Shown here one piece after another: positions 1 to 11,907 of a stretch of 64,000 bases of DNA. The stretch comes from Punica granatum (Eukaryota > Streptophyta > Magnoliopsida > Myrtales > Lythraceae). Each line of letters opens with the position of its first letter. Within the stretch, counting starts at the first letter, position 1. The notes under the pieces are model-generated. The model was not told the origin of the DNA. It saw only the letters and a list, made by a program, of their open reading frames with translations, and ran no database searches. Both the position numbers and the translations under genes were made by a program. The stretch lies in the NCBI RefSeq assembly GCF_007655135.1, contig NC_045129.1, positions 24,774,274 to 24,838,273 on the forward strand, in the 5' to 3' direction.

Positions 1-483
1 TGCATTCAATGGGCCAACTCCACGTCCACGGCCCCCACAAGATTCCTGCAGATCCGAGAGATTCACCGTCAACGGGACGCTAGCACCATACAGCGTCTTT
101 ACTTCCCCGAGCATCCCACTGACGAAGAGCGAGCACTTTCCGCCACATCAGCATATGTGGCTCAGTTTTATTCGTCGGGATCGACGTCGCCGCAACGGTC
201 CCAGACCACCCCGATTCCCCAAGCTACACCTACCGTCGCCCCCGAAGCCGAAAGCTCCACCCAAGCGGCTATGCGTGCAGAGCTACAGTCTATCAGGGAG
301 GAACGAGAAAGACTTTGTTGCGAACTCGTTGACTCTCGTGCGAAGGTTGCGGACTACAGGGAGCTTCAGACAGAGTCAACTCGAGCACGTGCTCGAGTCG
401 CACACTTAGACAGGGAGATGGCCCGCTTGAGCGCGACATTGGACCGAGTGCATGCAAGGGTGCGCGAGATCTCCCATCCCTAG
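1..483 (+). CDS. ORF1-type protein of a Tat/Ogre retrotransposon, C-terminal part (cut by window edge)
   Basis: The frame is open from base 1 to a TAG at 481-483, 160 codons, with no start in the window. The first ~55 residues include a segment (LYFPEHPTDEERA) that lines up with the pseudogene at 34134-34769 (LPYFLEHLTQDERD). A Ser/Thr/Pro-rich linker follows, then an Arg/Glu/Leu-rich stretch from about residue 94 (RAELQSIREERERL) that looks like a coiled coil. Tat/Ogre Ty3-gypsy elements carry an extra ORF1 of unknown function upstream of gag, often with a C-terminal coiled coil. The layout here (ORF1, spacer, then a gag-like start at about 746) fits that. The assignment rests on remembered family features plus the internal match to 34134-34769. 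It is not a host gene; the function is unknown. Confidence 0.55.
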   Translation, partial: CIQWANSTSTAPTRFLQIREIHRQRDASTIQRLYFPEHPTDEERALSATSAYVAQFYSSGSTSPQRSQTTPIPQATPTVAPEAESSTQAAMRAELQSIREERERLCCELVDSRAKVADYRELQTESTRARARVAHLDREMARLSATLDRVHARVREISHP

Positions 484-745
484 GATTAGTGCAACGTGCC
501 CGTTTTGCCCTCGCTCAAACCTACGCCGCTCTCGACCGGCCACCGAGCGCAAAAGGATGTCAGCTTACATTTATGTTCCGTTTCTTTCGCGTATTGTATT
601 TTGTAAAACTATGGAACTCGGGTCGAACCAATGTAATGACATTAGCATTTTGAAAACTCATGCATCTCATACATCTTGTCCCTTTATTTATTCCGTACTT
701 ATCATTTCAAAATGTCGACGTTGTCCTTACACATTCTTGGAATCT
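484..745 (+). other. ORF1-gag spacer of the coding Tat/Ogre element
   Basis: No coding signal. The stretch around 560-670, with GACATTAGCATTTTGAAAAC, matches B at about 34875-34960 and C at about 52480-52545. It is the last segment shared with the non-coding elements. Downstream, this copy goes on to gag, while B and C go on to unrelated tandem repeats. Confidence 0.55.
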
Positions 746-942
746 AGGTTATCGCAACTGGGGTCACACCGATACCCAACTCGTCAACGTGTCAGGATGG
801 TAGAAGAGGACCGCGTCGATATCTCCGAGGAAGTCAATCCACCGGCCCCGGCACATTCTCAGCCGCCCCCGACGTATGCTCCACCACCTCCGACTCCCGC
901 GGGCGTACTTCCGGCGTATTCAGGCGCCCCTTCGACGCATCT
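746..942 (+). pseudogene. gag N-terminal fragment, disrupted by LTR insertion
   Basis: The frame reads HRYPTRQRVRMVEEDR and then a proline-rich stretch (PPPTYAPPPPTP). A possible start is the ATG at 797. The short basic motif followed by an acidic and then Pro-rich N-terminus resembles the beginning of gag in Tat/Ogre elements. The frame runs into an LTR whose first base is 943, so everything after residue ~49 from that ATG is lost here. Capsid and zinc-knuckle parts are absent, so the gag call depends on position and composition rather than a diagnostic domain. Confidence 0.4.
938..942. repeat. Presumed left target-site copy CATCT of the LTR at 943
   Basis: Five bases immediately before TGTCAGCACCCC. 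The right-hand copy is not in the window because this LTR is truncated at 3767, so the duplication cannot be confirmed. Confidence 0.3.
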
Positions 943-3767
943 TGTCAGCACCCCATTTTGGCCCACCGGCTTCGTACACGAGAATCCCCGAACAAAGCCC
1001 GGGTTCCTATTCATCACCCGACGATCAGAGGCGAACATACGGGCACAGAGACATGAATTACAGGAGAAAAGCAGAGTGCACTAAAAAGGCAGAGGAGAGC
1101 CGTCAAAAGAATAGACAAACAAGGAACCCCGAAAACAGTGGAGCCGGCACTGTGGCACTATTCATCATCGAATCACTGAAACACCAAAAGGTGCCCAATA
1201 TGGGACTCTAAAAATCCCTCTCAGTGCCAAAATGACCAACAACACGTCCGGGAGCGTTCCGGGGGCATCCCGCATAAGCCAGGACACCCCCGATCTCTCA
1301 CGGACGCCTTTTCTGACAGGGCTCCCGGGCCCCGATCCACTGACAAGTAAAACGGCACCCCAAAACGGGCTTACAGGTACCCAGGGACTACCGGGGTCAT
1401 GGAAAAAGCTTCAGACGACCTTTCGGAACTCTACAGGGTTTCCCGAGGGACGTTTCAGTGGTAGCAAAGGCCTCCCGGTGAATCTTCGGGGCACATCCAC
1501 AGAAAACAAAGATCACAGCGATCCCCGAACGCCTCAAGACATTCGGAGAACACTGAGAAAGCCCCGGTCACAAGTCCCTAGGTCTTCCCGGGGCAACGGT
1601 CTTCGGTCGGGGACGACGAGCCAACGATCCCCCACGAGGCAAAAGGGTCACCGAAACGAACATTAAGATGCACAAAGAGCAATCGGGGACCGGGGACGCT
1701 CAACTCCACTCCGAATGTCCGAACATGGCAAAACAGACTCTCGAGGCACCGAGTCGCCCGAACATTCGTTCACACGACATATGGCAATATTAGGCTCATT
1801 CAAATCCTCTTCGTTCAAGCATTCCAAATCTATAAATTAATCGGACATCGGCGATCGGACGCGCGTTCAATCAAGTCTCAAGCTTTTTCCGGCTTTTCTC
1901 TTAATTGAATGGGACCCACAGCTCAGCCAAGCCAAGCCACCAAGCCGCGGCTCAACCCCAAGCCCCGGCTCAACCCCTCAAGCCGCGACTCAACCGCAAT
2001 TAGCCACGGCTAACTCCCATGGCCGGCGGCTCAAGGTTCCCTCCACCAAAAATTCAAATTTTCCCTCACATCCATCACTTCCTATCACCCATCCATCACT
2101 CCCATCACTCTTACTCTTGCTTCCCCTACACTCTAAATGACCCAAACCCCATCCTAATCCCCCTCCAATTTTCGGCAGCCCCCTATTAGCCTCAAAACCG
2201 TGATTAACTTTCCTTAATTGTCCCGTTAAGCTAGCCTATAAAGTCTCATTCATCATTAGACTTAATCACTTCTTCATTCTCATTCTCTCTCAAGCCAATC
2301 TCTCTCCAAAAACCTCCCAAACTCCAGCCCACTCCCTCACCTTCGTCCAGCCCGTGCCAAGGCCAAAACCGGCCAAAATCACCAGAAAACCACCCGGTAT
2401 TCCGGTGACCACCCGACCCGACTTAAACCAAAAATCACCAAACTCCCTAGCCTACATATTTCCCACCCCCTAAGTCCATTTCCGGGCTTAGATTTCCCAT
2501 TTGAAGCCTCTAGCATCACGTTTGGGCCGCACGAAGAATCGGGTCCCGAAGCTACTAACCGGGTGCAACCGTGCCCTAACGACGTGCCATTTCCTCCCAC
2601 GACTTCGTCGAGTCGTGCCATCACGTTCAAAGGGTTCCTCACAACCCTCACCCTCCCCAGTGAAGAGGTGGTCACGATCCGAGGGCCGATCCACCGTGCA
2701 CAACCACCGTTCCACTTGTTTTTCCTTTACTGGGTCCCTTTTCCTTTACCGAGCTTTCTCTCACGGTTTCAAGCTTGTCCAGGGTTCGGTACATTCAAGA
2801 CTACCCACGGACGTCTAGATCCGTCTCTTAGGAGTCCAACAAGCCCGATCCCGCACCGTGTCGTGGCCGGAGCAAGCGTGCCGGCCCATTTTCCTTCGAG
2901 CTGCCGCGGCTGCCTCCCTCTCGGGTCACTCACCCGTAGCCTCTAACTGAGTCTTGCGACTCCCACGGCCGCTTCCCCGACTCTTTCCCTCGTACATCGA
3001 GGCTAGGTAACATCTCTTTATGACTTATAGAAGCTAGGATCTTCGACTTTTGCTTGTGTGAAACGTTTATATGATTTGAAAGACCCGAATGCATGAAATG
3101 TCATTTTTCCTTTTAGATCCAGATGTTCCCATGCATGCCATGCATCGTAGCACGTTTATTTTTTTATCATTCATGTCCATACGTCGTATTAACATGCATG
3201 CATAATGCTAGAGGGGTCGGATCGGAGAGGAGGAGATCGGCATGGACTCGAGGAGGCCATAGAGCCTCTCGGCCGAGCCTCATGAAGGAGGGCCGTGAGC
3301 CTCTTCGGCCTCCTAGGGTCCATGACACTCTTCTCTTCCCGGATTAGGCCACTTCCATGTGCGGGAAGTCCCTAACCGTGGCTAAGAAATGGTTAAATGA
3401 AGGGAATGGCTCGGCATCTAAGAGAAAGAGGTCTCGGAGGGTTCGGTTGCTCCAAGAGGACCCACGGCCATCCCTCTTGCTACGGGGACCGTGAGGTTCC
3501 TTGGGCCACCCGAAGCCCTAGGGCTCTTTCTCCTTGAGGCAGAGTGATTCCCGTGAGTTATTTCCGAGTTTATCGATAAACGAGTTAATTTCGTCCATTG
3601 ATTCCATGAATATGTTATTTTTGAGTGTATCGTATGTTTATTCGTGCAAATAGGGGTCGTGTTGACGTCGATTTAAGGAAATGGGGGTTATATCACATGC
3701 ATATTACATGGTGTATGCGAGGGACGGTTAAGAACAACGTGAAAGACCCACCGAAACTCAAGCCGGG
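943..3767 (+). mobile_element. Tat/Ogre LTR, 5' half only, inserted in gag
   Basis: Begins with the family terminus TGTCAGCACCCCATTTTGG. By eye the first ~1.3 kb is roughly 95% identical to the start of the minus-strand solo LTR ending at 9768. After the TATA box at 2237 it instead follows the LTR segment at 30840-31330 and lacks the repeated CCCGACTGG-containing block of the other LTRs. Positions up to about 3550 can be matched to 40680-43840 of a full LTR, so roughly 2.2 kb of the 3' part is missing. At 3768 the minus-strand element A starts. Either A inserted here or a rearrangement joined the two. Confidence 0.75.
2237..2243 (+). promoter_or_regulatory. Candidate LTR TATA box (TATAAAG)
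   Basis: Lies 1,294 bp into the LTR. Equivalent TATA-like sites occur about 1.26-1.6 kb into the other LTRs, each followed by a CT-rich stretch (CATTCTCTCTCAAGC here). This suggests the U3/R border and an R-U5 of about 4 kb. Transcription start is inferred, not shown. Confidence 0.45.
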
Positions 3768-4539
3768 TGTGCGCACCCGAATTTAATCTCGTCGGGGCAT
3801 GCATGCGCGAAGCCTATACAAGGCGGCTTGGGAGTGTCCACCTTCCCGGGGGGATGCACGACGGACATGCATTATGAGGAGTCGCCACTTACTGTTTACG
3901 ACCCGTAGGTCGAGGGCCGTTGAGTCGCCCGGATCTAGGGGTACGGGGTACACCTAAATGCTAAGGCAATGGTCATACAGAACCGGAGATTCCGAAATTC
4001 GGGGGTTCTATTACGTGTGGGCCTATATCACGCACGCCCTTTCAGTACTCTAGTTTGCTAGACTTGCCGTTTTGTTTTATTTACCGCGTGATTTAGGGTT
4101 GCACTTGACTCGCCCGTTTTGACACCGTAAAGTCGATGAATTGATCAAGTTGGGCCAAGAACCAAAAAGATAAGTAGGGTCGTGCGTCGAGGAATCGGTT
4201 CACCATCCTAACGTTTACAGTTTTTCAAACCACGGCGGTCGATTCCCTGCGTGAACCGAAACCGCGAGTATTCGGGCTCACTCGTCTCTAGGCATTAATA
4301 GACCGACTTGACCGGTTCAACACTCAGACCTCTTGCTTGCCGATCGGGGATCCTTACAAATGAATGAATAGATGTACAAATAAAATACTCACAATGTACA
4401 CTCGAATTATTACAGAGTACAACTGAATAAAGTAAATGGATCCCAATCGGTTTGCATTGGGCCAATATTTCGCTCCGGCTCACCGTGTATTTTGAATGAC
4501 CGACAAACAAATTAAGGCAATGCGCGCTCAAAGAGCAGG

Positions 4540-4544
4540 GGGTC
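4540..4544. repeat. Target-site duplication GGGTC, left
   Basis: Identical to 9769-9773. Deleting the insert and one copy restores the uninterrupted LTR sequence seen at about 22200-22215 (AGGGTCGGGTCCAG there). Confidence 0.9.
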
Positions 4545-7422
4545 TGTGCGCACCCGAATTTTATCTCGTCGGGGCACGCATGCGCGAAACCTATGCAACG
4601 CGGCTTGGGAGTGTCCACCTTCCCGGGGACGCGCGACGGACACGCGTGAGAAGGAGTCGCCACTTACTGTTTACGACCCGTAGGTCGAGGGCCGTTGAGT
4701 CGCCCGGGTCTAGGGGTACGGGGTACACCTAAATGCTAAGGCAATGGTCATGCGGAACCGAAAATTCCGAATTCAGGGGTTCTATTACGTGTGGGCCTAT
4801 ATCCCGCACGCCCTTTCGGTACTCTAGTTTGCTAGGCTTGCCGTTTTGTTTATTTACCGCGTGATTTAGGGTTGCACTTGACTCGCCCATTTTGACACCG
4901 TAAAGTCGATGAATTGATCAAGTTGGGCCAAGAATCCGAAAGATGAGTAGGCTTGTGCGTCGAGGAATCGGTTCACTTTCTTAGCGTTACAGTTCATGGA
5001 GCCGTGATGGTCGATTCCCTGCTCGAACCGAAGCCGCGAGTATTCGAACTTACTCATCTCTTGGTAATAATTGACCGACTTGACCGGTTCGACACTCGGA
5101 CCTCTCGCTCGCCGATCGGGGATCCTTACAAATGAATGAGTGAGTGTACAGATAAAATCCTCACAATGTTCTCTCGAATAATTACAAAGTGTAACTAAAT
5201 AAGTAAATGGATCCTGATCGGTTTGCATTGGGCCAATATTCCGCTCCGGCTCACCGTGTGTTTTGAATGACCGATGAATAAATTAAGGTAACACGAGCTC
5301 AAAGAGCCGGGGGTCGGGTCCAATCGAACCGACAGTTTGCAGGAGAACCGATTAGTTCCCACTGTAGCCGTTGGACCGATTGAGCTCCCGAGTGATATCT
5401 AAACACGTTTCACGCATCCAATCCAAATCGCCTTCCACATAGGCCATATTCGGAGTGTAACGGTGAATCGAGGCTAGATCCCATTCCGCACTCGGGTTGC
5501 GCGCGCTTAGTGAGTTAGGAGGCGTTGGACCTCGCGCTCGGTGGTTTGAGGCGTTGGACCCCGTGTATTACGTAACCTATGGGTTCGGACCCGAACCGCA
5601 ACAAATTAGCAAAGACAAATGGAAGACGGAAGAAAAATGATAAAACTGACGAAAAACAGCCAATAACTGACAAATACCGGTGAATACAGACAAGTGGTGT
5701 ATTAAGTCGAGTGTACGTGATTTAATCAGTTATTAACCGGGGTTGAGTAACAAACAAAGTATCTAACCTAGGCAAACATAGATGGTGGGCTAGAATATGG
5801 TTCTAAGCCGATTACGTGTGTGAATTTGTTTTAAGATTCTTATTCAGTGAGATGACACTGTGGTTTCACCGAATTAGCCAAACTCGTATTTTGACTCTAG
5901 ATTGGAATCTAATATTCCACCTACCCATTATCTAATGTTCGTTTAAGTCGAGTGCATGATTAATCCGGTTCTTCGTCTTTTGTAACTGAAATAAAATGTT
6001 CACCACCGAATCTACGATAGGAAGATAGAAACACCGAAAGTGAACGGAATCGGCTGTGTGAATGAAACTCGCACCCGAACAGGTTGCCCTTTCTCACCCA
6101 TAGATCGAAGTGTTTCCAACTCCCTAACGCCTAGGATATCGGTGAATCTCGGAATGACGATTATGCCCTTGGATAATAAAACGTGTGACGTTCGTGTACA
6201 AATTGAAGATCGTGTGACACGAAGAAGTCTAGGGAGGACTCGTGCGTCCCGACTCGAGCCGCCTCAAATCGGGCCCGGACTCGAGTCGTAGCACGCGAGT
6301 ACTCGCTAGACGTCGATTCTATTCGTGTTACATGTCTTGGTGTTTTGAAATTGTGGGCCTTTTAAGGAAAAGGGCATTCTCGCCGTTCCGTGAGCCATTG
6401 ACGCGCTTACGAATTAATAATCAATTTATCCAATTATTTAGTCCAAGATGATTTAATTAACCGAATGATACGTCCCGTTTCTCCCATTTGTGGAATGGTT
6501 TAATGATTGAGACCTCAAACCTCAATTGTTATGGATCAATGAAATGATTGTTCGATATTAACGTATCTAGCATACGAATTAACATGAAACCAACGATTAA
6601 ATGAAATGGTGATTACAATCAATTCCAAGAATCGGTTTTGACCGTTTCTTGCATGCATAAAACATCAAACACGATGACAACGTACATTTTTTACATAGCC
6701 GGTACCGCCATGATCTTAGGAACGCAATTAAACATACAAACAAGCACAAACACGATATTTAGAGGAATCGATAAAACGGCACCGACTCATGGGAAGTGAA
6801 AAATGTAAAAACTTGGGAAACAACTTGAGTCGGGGAAAGGAGGCCATCCATGGCCCGAGGAAGCCAAGAGGGGCTCTCGACCACCTCCCTTGGGGGTGAG
6901 GCAGAGAGGCTCCTTTGGCTTGCCCTATCCAACGATGTCTCCTGGACTCCGATTCAAGCTATTTCCCGACATGCTAGCACTATATACGATGAAGACATGC
7001 ATAACATGATGTAAAAACACATAAAAACATAAACTTGCATGCGAATCGGTCATCTACCGCCTTATCGCCCCACAAACGCAAAGAAAAACGTAAAAGTCCT
7101 AACTTCTCTGAGTTGGGAATGATTATACCAAGCCCCGGGATGCGGGAAAAGTCGAGGAAAGCCGGAAAAAGGGCTTGGGAAGTCGGTTCTGCCCCGTGGA
7201 ATGAACAGACCCGAATCAGTGAAGTCGGGTCGGCGGCAGACCTGACTGGCAGTCCGGCTTGTCGGGGCTATACCGGTTGATCGGGATGGAATTTTCGTGC
7301 GGGGCCAGTTGCATCGGATTCCCAAGAAACCAAGGATCGCGTCTACGGTGGTTTTGGGAGGAGAGCACGCGTAGATTTTCCGGAAATAAAAAACAAAGTT
7401 GTGTCAGTAAAAAAAGACAGAC

Positions 7423-7450
7423 CCAGTCGGGTCAAAACAGACCCGACTGG
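7423..7450 (-). other. Perfect 11-bp inverted repeat in LTR (hairpin candidate)
   Basis: CCAGTCGGGTC, six-base loop AAAACA, then GACCCGACTGG. The same stem with loop AAAATA occurs at 11880-11907. It lies in the presumed transcribed R-U5 part of the LTR. Confidence 0.7.
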
Positions 7451-8475
7451 CACCCGATGAAGAAACGGCTCCACAGGAGGCTCCCGGTGGTCTTTTGATG
7501 CAAGGTCGGTGGAATTGGACTCCTAACTGACTGAGGATCACGGTGATAGGTGGCCTATAGTGAGATTCAACCCGAACTGACCTGTATGCTCCTGCAAAGT
7601 TCCGGTCAGAAAAGAAAATCAGAGGGACAGACCCGACTGGGCTGTTTGGGTTGAAACGGCTGCAAAGGGGGCTCCGGGTGTTGCACCGAGCTGGCTCGAG
7701 TTCCTCCGACTCCTAAGGGACTGCTTTTGGTGTTCGTGACCAGCTTGTGGCGTGCGCACGACTGATTTCAACGGGAAATGCAAAGAGAAACCGATAAAAA
7801 AAAACTGTGGAAACCCGGTAAAGGAAAAGAGTGAAAAAGGGCGGTCTTGCGCGGTTGAGCGGCTCTCGGCACATGACCACCTCATCACGGGGGAGAGTGA
7901 GGGTCATGAGGAACCCTTAGAAAGTGATGGCACGACTCGCCATGGTCGTGGGAAGGAATGGCGTCGAAGAAGCCCGGGAAGCCGTGAAACCATCTAGGGA
8001 GCCTGATTTTGGACAGGGGCAAAACCGACTGCTGGAAGCTTCCAAATGAAAATCTAAGGCCAGAAATGGACTCGGGAGGTCGAATACATGTGGGGTATGA
8101 AGTTTGTTTGAGGCTCGGATAATTCGGGAAGGAAGAACTCGCCTAGAAATCGGGAAACTCCCTAGGGACCCGAATCTGGACTGGGCTGGAACGGGATGCT
8201 GGAGGCTCCGAATCACGAAACCAACACTGGAAATGGACTCGGGAGGTCGAATACATGTGGGATATGAAGTTTGGTCAAGTTTGGATCGGGTTGGATGGCG
8301 GTCTCCGGAAAACGGTTGAGTTTTCCGGCATTTTCGGCCTTGGACGGGGCTGTGCTTGGGCTGAACGACCAGGGCTGGTTGCTGGAGTTTGAGAGGGTTT
8401 TGGAGGTTCTCCTAGAGTGAGAAAGCTAGAGAGAGAATGAAAATTGAGTTGTGATTAAATTAATGACCTAAGAGG

Positions 8476-8483
8476 CTTATATA
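8476..8483 (-). promoter_or_regulatory. Candidate LTR TATA box (TATATAAG on the minus strand)
   Basis: About 1.29 kb from the LTR start at 9768, the same position as in the other LTRs, and followed on the minus strand by a CT-rich stretch. Confidence 0.5.
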
Positions 8484-9768
8484 AGAAGGCTAATGATGCA
8501 AAATTAGTGAAATTAAGTGTGATTTTGAGGGGGATTATGGGGCTGCCGAATTTTGAAGAGGGGTTAAGGAGGGGTTTGTGTCAATTAGAGTGTAGGGGGA
8601 AGTAAGGGAGAAGTGATGGGAAGTGATGGGGAAGTGATGGGAAGTGATAGGTGTAAGAAGAAATTTGAAATGTGTGGAGGGGGGAGCTTCTTGGAGCTTG
8701 GAGCCATCGAATTTTGGGTTTTAGCCGCGGCTTGGAGATTGAGCCGTGGCTTGGGGTTGAGCCGTGGCTTGGAGGCTTGGCTTGGCTGAGCTGTGGGTCC
8801 CATTCGACTAAGAGAAAAGCCGGGAAAAGCTCGAGGCTTGATTGAACGCGCGTTCGATCTCCAATGTCCGATTAATTTATAGATTTGGAATGCTCGAACG
8901 AAGAGGATTGGAATGAGCCTCATATCGCCATACGTCGTGTGAACGAATGTTCGGGCGACTCAGCGCCTCGAGAGTCGGTTTTGCCCTGTTCGGACATTCG
9001 GAGTGGAGTTGAGCGTCCCCGGTCCCCGATTGCTCTTTGTGCATCTTAATGTTCGTTTCGGTGACCCTTCTGCCTCGTGGGGGGTCGTTGGCTCGCCATC
9101 CCTGACCGAAGACCGTTGCCCCGGGAAGACCTAGGGACTTGTGACCGAGACTTTCTTAGTGTTTCTCGAATGTCTTGAGGCGTTCGGGGATCGCTGTGAT
9201 CTCTGTTTTCTGTGGATGTGCCCCGAAAATTCACCGGGAGGCGTTTGCTACCACTGAAACGTCCCTCGGGAAACCCTGTAGAGTTCCGAAAGGTCGTCTG
9301 AAGCTTGTTCCATGACCCCGGTAGTCCCTGGGTGCTTGTAGGCCCGTTTTGGGGTGCCGTTTACTTGTCAGTGGATCGGGCCTCGGGAGCCCTGTCAGAA
9401 AAGGCGTCCGTGAGAGATCGGGGGTGTCCCGGCTTACACGGGATGCCCCTGGAACGCGCCCGGACGTGTCGTTGGTCATTTTGGCACTGAGAGGGATTTT
9501 TAGAGTCCCATATTGGACACCTTTCGGTGTTTCAGTGATTCGATGATGAATAGTGCCACAGTGCCGGCTCCGTTGCTTTCGGGGTTCCTTGTTTGTCTGT
9601 TCTTTTGACGGCTCTCCTCTGCCTTTTTAGTGCACCCTGCTTTTCTCCTGTAATTCATGTCTCTGTACCCGCATGTTCGCCTCTGATCGTCGGGTGATGA
9701 ATAGTAACCCGGGCTTTGGTCGGAGATTCTCGTGTAGGAAGCCGGTGCGCCAAAATGGGGTGCTGACA

Positions 9769-9773
9769 GGGTC
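9769..9773. repeat. Target-site duplication GGGTC, right
   Basis: Partner of 4540-4544. Confidence 0.9.
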
Positions 9774-11879
9774 GGGTCCAATTGAACCGATGGTTTGCAG
9801 GAGAACCGATTAGTTCCCACTGCAACCATTGGACCGATTGAGCTCCCGGGTGATATATAAACACGTTTCACGCATCCAATCCAAATTGCCTTCCACATAG
9901 GCCATGTTTGGAGCACGATGGTGACTTGAGGCTAGATCCCATTCCGCACTCGGGTTGTACGCGCTCAGTGAATTAGGAGGCGTTGGACCTCGTGTTCGGT
10001 GATTTGGGGCATTGGACCCCGTGCAACCCGTAACCTATGGGCTCGGACCCGAATCGCAACAAATCAGTAAAAAACAATGGAAAACAGAAGAAAACTGATA
10101 AAACTGATGAAAGACAGATAACAACTGACAAATGTAGGTGAATACAGACAAGTTGTGTGTTAAGTTGAATGTACGTGATTTAATCAGTTATTAACCGGGG
10201 TTGATTAAAAAAATTGCGTCTATCCTAGGCAAACAGAGATGGTGGGATAGAATATGGTTCTAAGCCGATTACGTGTGTGCATTTGTTTTAAGATTCTTAT
10301 TCAGTGAGATGACACTGCGATTTCACCGAATTAGCCAAACTCATATTTTGACTCTAGATTGGAATCTAATATTCCACCTACCCATTATCTAATGTTCGTT
10401 TAAGACGAATGCATGATTAATCTGGTTCTTCGTATTTTGTAACTGAAATAAAATGTTCACCACCGAATCTACGATAGGAAGATAGAAACACCGAAAGTGA
10501 ACGGAATGGGCCGTGCAAATGAAACTCGTACCCGAACGGGTTGCCCTTTCTCGCCCATAGATCGAGGTGTTTCCAACTCCCTAACGCCTAGGATATCGGT
10601 GAATCTCAGAATAACGATTATGCCTTTGGATAATAAAACGTGTGATGTTCGTGTACAAATTGAAGATCGTGTGACACGAAGAAGTCTAGGGAGGACTCGT
10701 GCGTCCCGACTCAAGCTGCCTCAAATCGGGCCCGGACTCGAGTCGTAGCACGCGAGTACTTGCTAGACGTCGATTCTATTCGTGTTACACATCTTGGTGT
10801 TTTGAAATTGTGGGCCTTTTAAGGAAAAGGGCATTCTCGCCGTTCCGTGAGCCATTGACGCGCTTACGAATTAATAATCAATTTATCCAATTATTTAGTC
10901 CAAGATGATTTAATTAACCGAATGATACGTCCCGTTTCTCCCATTTGTGGAATGGTTTAATGATTGAGACCTCAAACGTCAATTGTTATGGATCAATGAA
11001 ATGATTGTTCGATATTAACGTATCTAGCATACGAATTAACATGAAACCAACGATTAAATGAAAATGGTGATTACAATAAATTCCAAGAATCGGTTTTGAC
11101 CGTTTCTTGCATGCATAAAACATCAAACACGATGACAACGTACATTTTTTACATATCCGGTGCCGCCATGATCTTAGGAACGCAATTAAACATACAAACA
11201 AGCACAAACACGATATTTAGAGGAATCGATAAAATGGCACCGACTCATGGGAAGTGAAAAATGTAAAAACTCGGGAAACGACTTGAGTCGGGGAAAGGAG
11301 GCCATCCATGGCCCGAGGATGCCAAGAGGGGCTCTCGGCCACCTCCCTTGGGGTGAGGCCGAGAGGCTCCTTTGGCTTGCCCGATCCAACGATGTCTCCT
11401 CGACTCCGATTCAAGCTATTTCCCGACATGCTAGCACTATATACGATGAAGACATGCATAATACGATGTAAAAACACATAAAAACATAAACTTGCATGCG
11501 AATCGGTCATGGACCGCCTTATCGCCCCACAAACGCAAAGAAAACGTAAAAGTCCTAACTTCTCTGAGTTGGGAATGATTATACCTAACCCCGGGATGCG
11601 GGAAAAGTTGAGGAAAGCCGGAAAAAGGGCTTGGGAAGTCGGTTCTGCCCCCTGGAATGAACAGACCCGAATCAGTAAAGTCCGGTCGGCGGCAGACCCG
11701 ACTAACAGTCCGGCTTGTCGGGGCTGTATCGGTTGATTGGGATGGAATTTTCGTGTGGGGCCAGTTGCATTGGATTCCCAAGAGACCAAGGATCACGTCT
11801 GCGGTGGTTCTGGGAGGAGAGCACCTGTAGATTTTCCGGAAATCAAAAACAAAGTAGGGTCAGTAAAAAAAAAAAAGAC

Positions 11880-11907
11880 CCAGTCGGGTCAAAATAGACC
11901 CGACTGG
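11880..11907 (-). other. Perfect 11-bp inverted repeat in LTR
   Basis: CCAGTCGGGTC, loop AAAATA, GACCCGACTGG. It is the counterpart of 7423-7450 in the older host LTR; the stem is unchanged while a loop base differs. Confidence 0.7.

Larger units (their letters stand above)
4545..9768 (-). mobile_element. Solo LTR (5,224 bp) nested in the LTR of element A
   Basis: Minus-strand termini are TGTCAGCACCCC (at 9768) and GGTGCGCACA (at 4545), flanked by GGGTC on both sides. No PBS or internal sequence adjoins either end, so this is a solo LTR left by LTR-LTR recombination after a full insertion. It contains a TATA-like site at 8476-8483, a perfect inverted repeat at 7423-7450 and the CCAGTCGGGTC-type repeated block at about 7300-7700. 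Predicted ORFs inside it are short, differ between LTR copies and look incidental. Confidence 0.93.

Noticed and set aside
452..1084. 210-codon ORF as one gene
   Set aside because: It is a chimera that starts in the spacer, passes through the gag fragment and ends in the inserted LTR.
3123..3347. Possible short host exon or peptide
   Set aside because: The segment aligns with LTR sequence at about 43390-43600.
943..9768. Plus LTR at 943 and minus LTR at 4545-9768 as a foldback or inverted-repeat transposon
   Set aside because: Each has its own TG...CA terminus, and the second has its own target duplication inside another LTR, so they are independent insertions.
11217..11789. 190-codon minus-strand ORF in the LTR of A
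   Set aside because: No domain. The equivalent regions of the sister LTRs carry frameshifts and stops, so it is a chance ORF.
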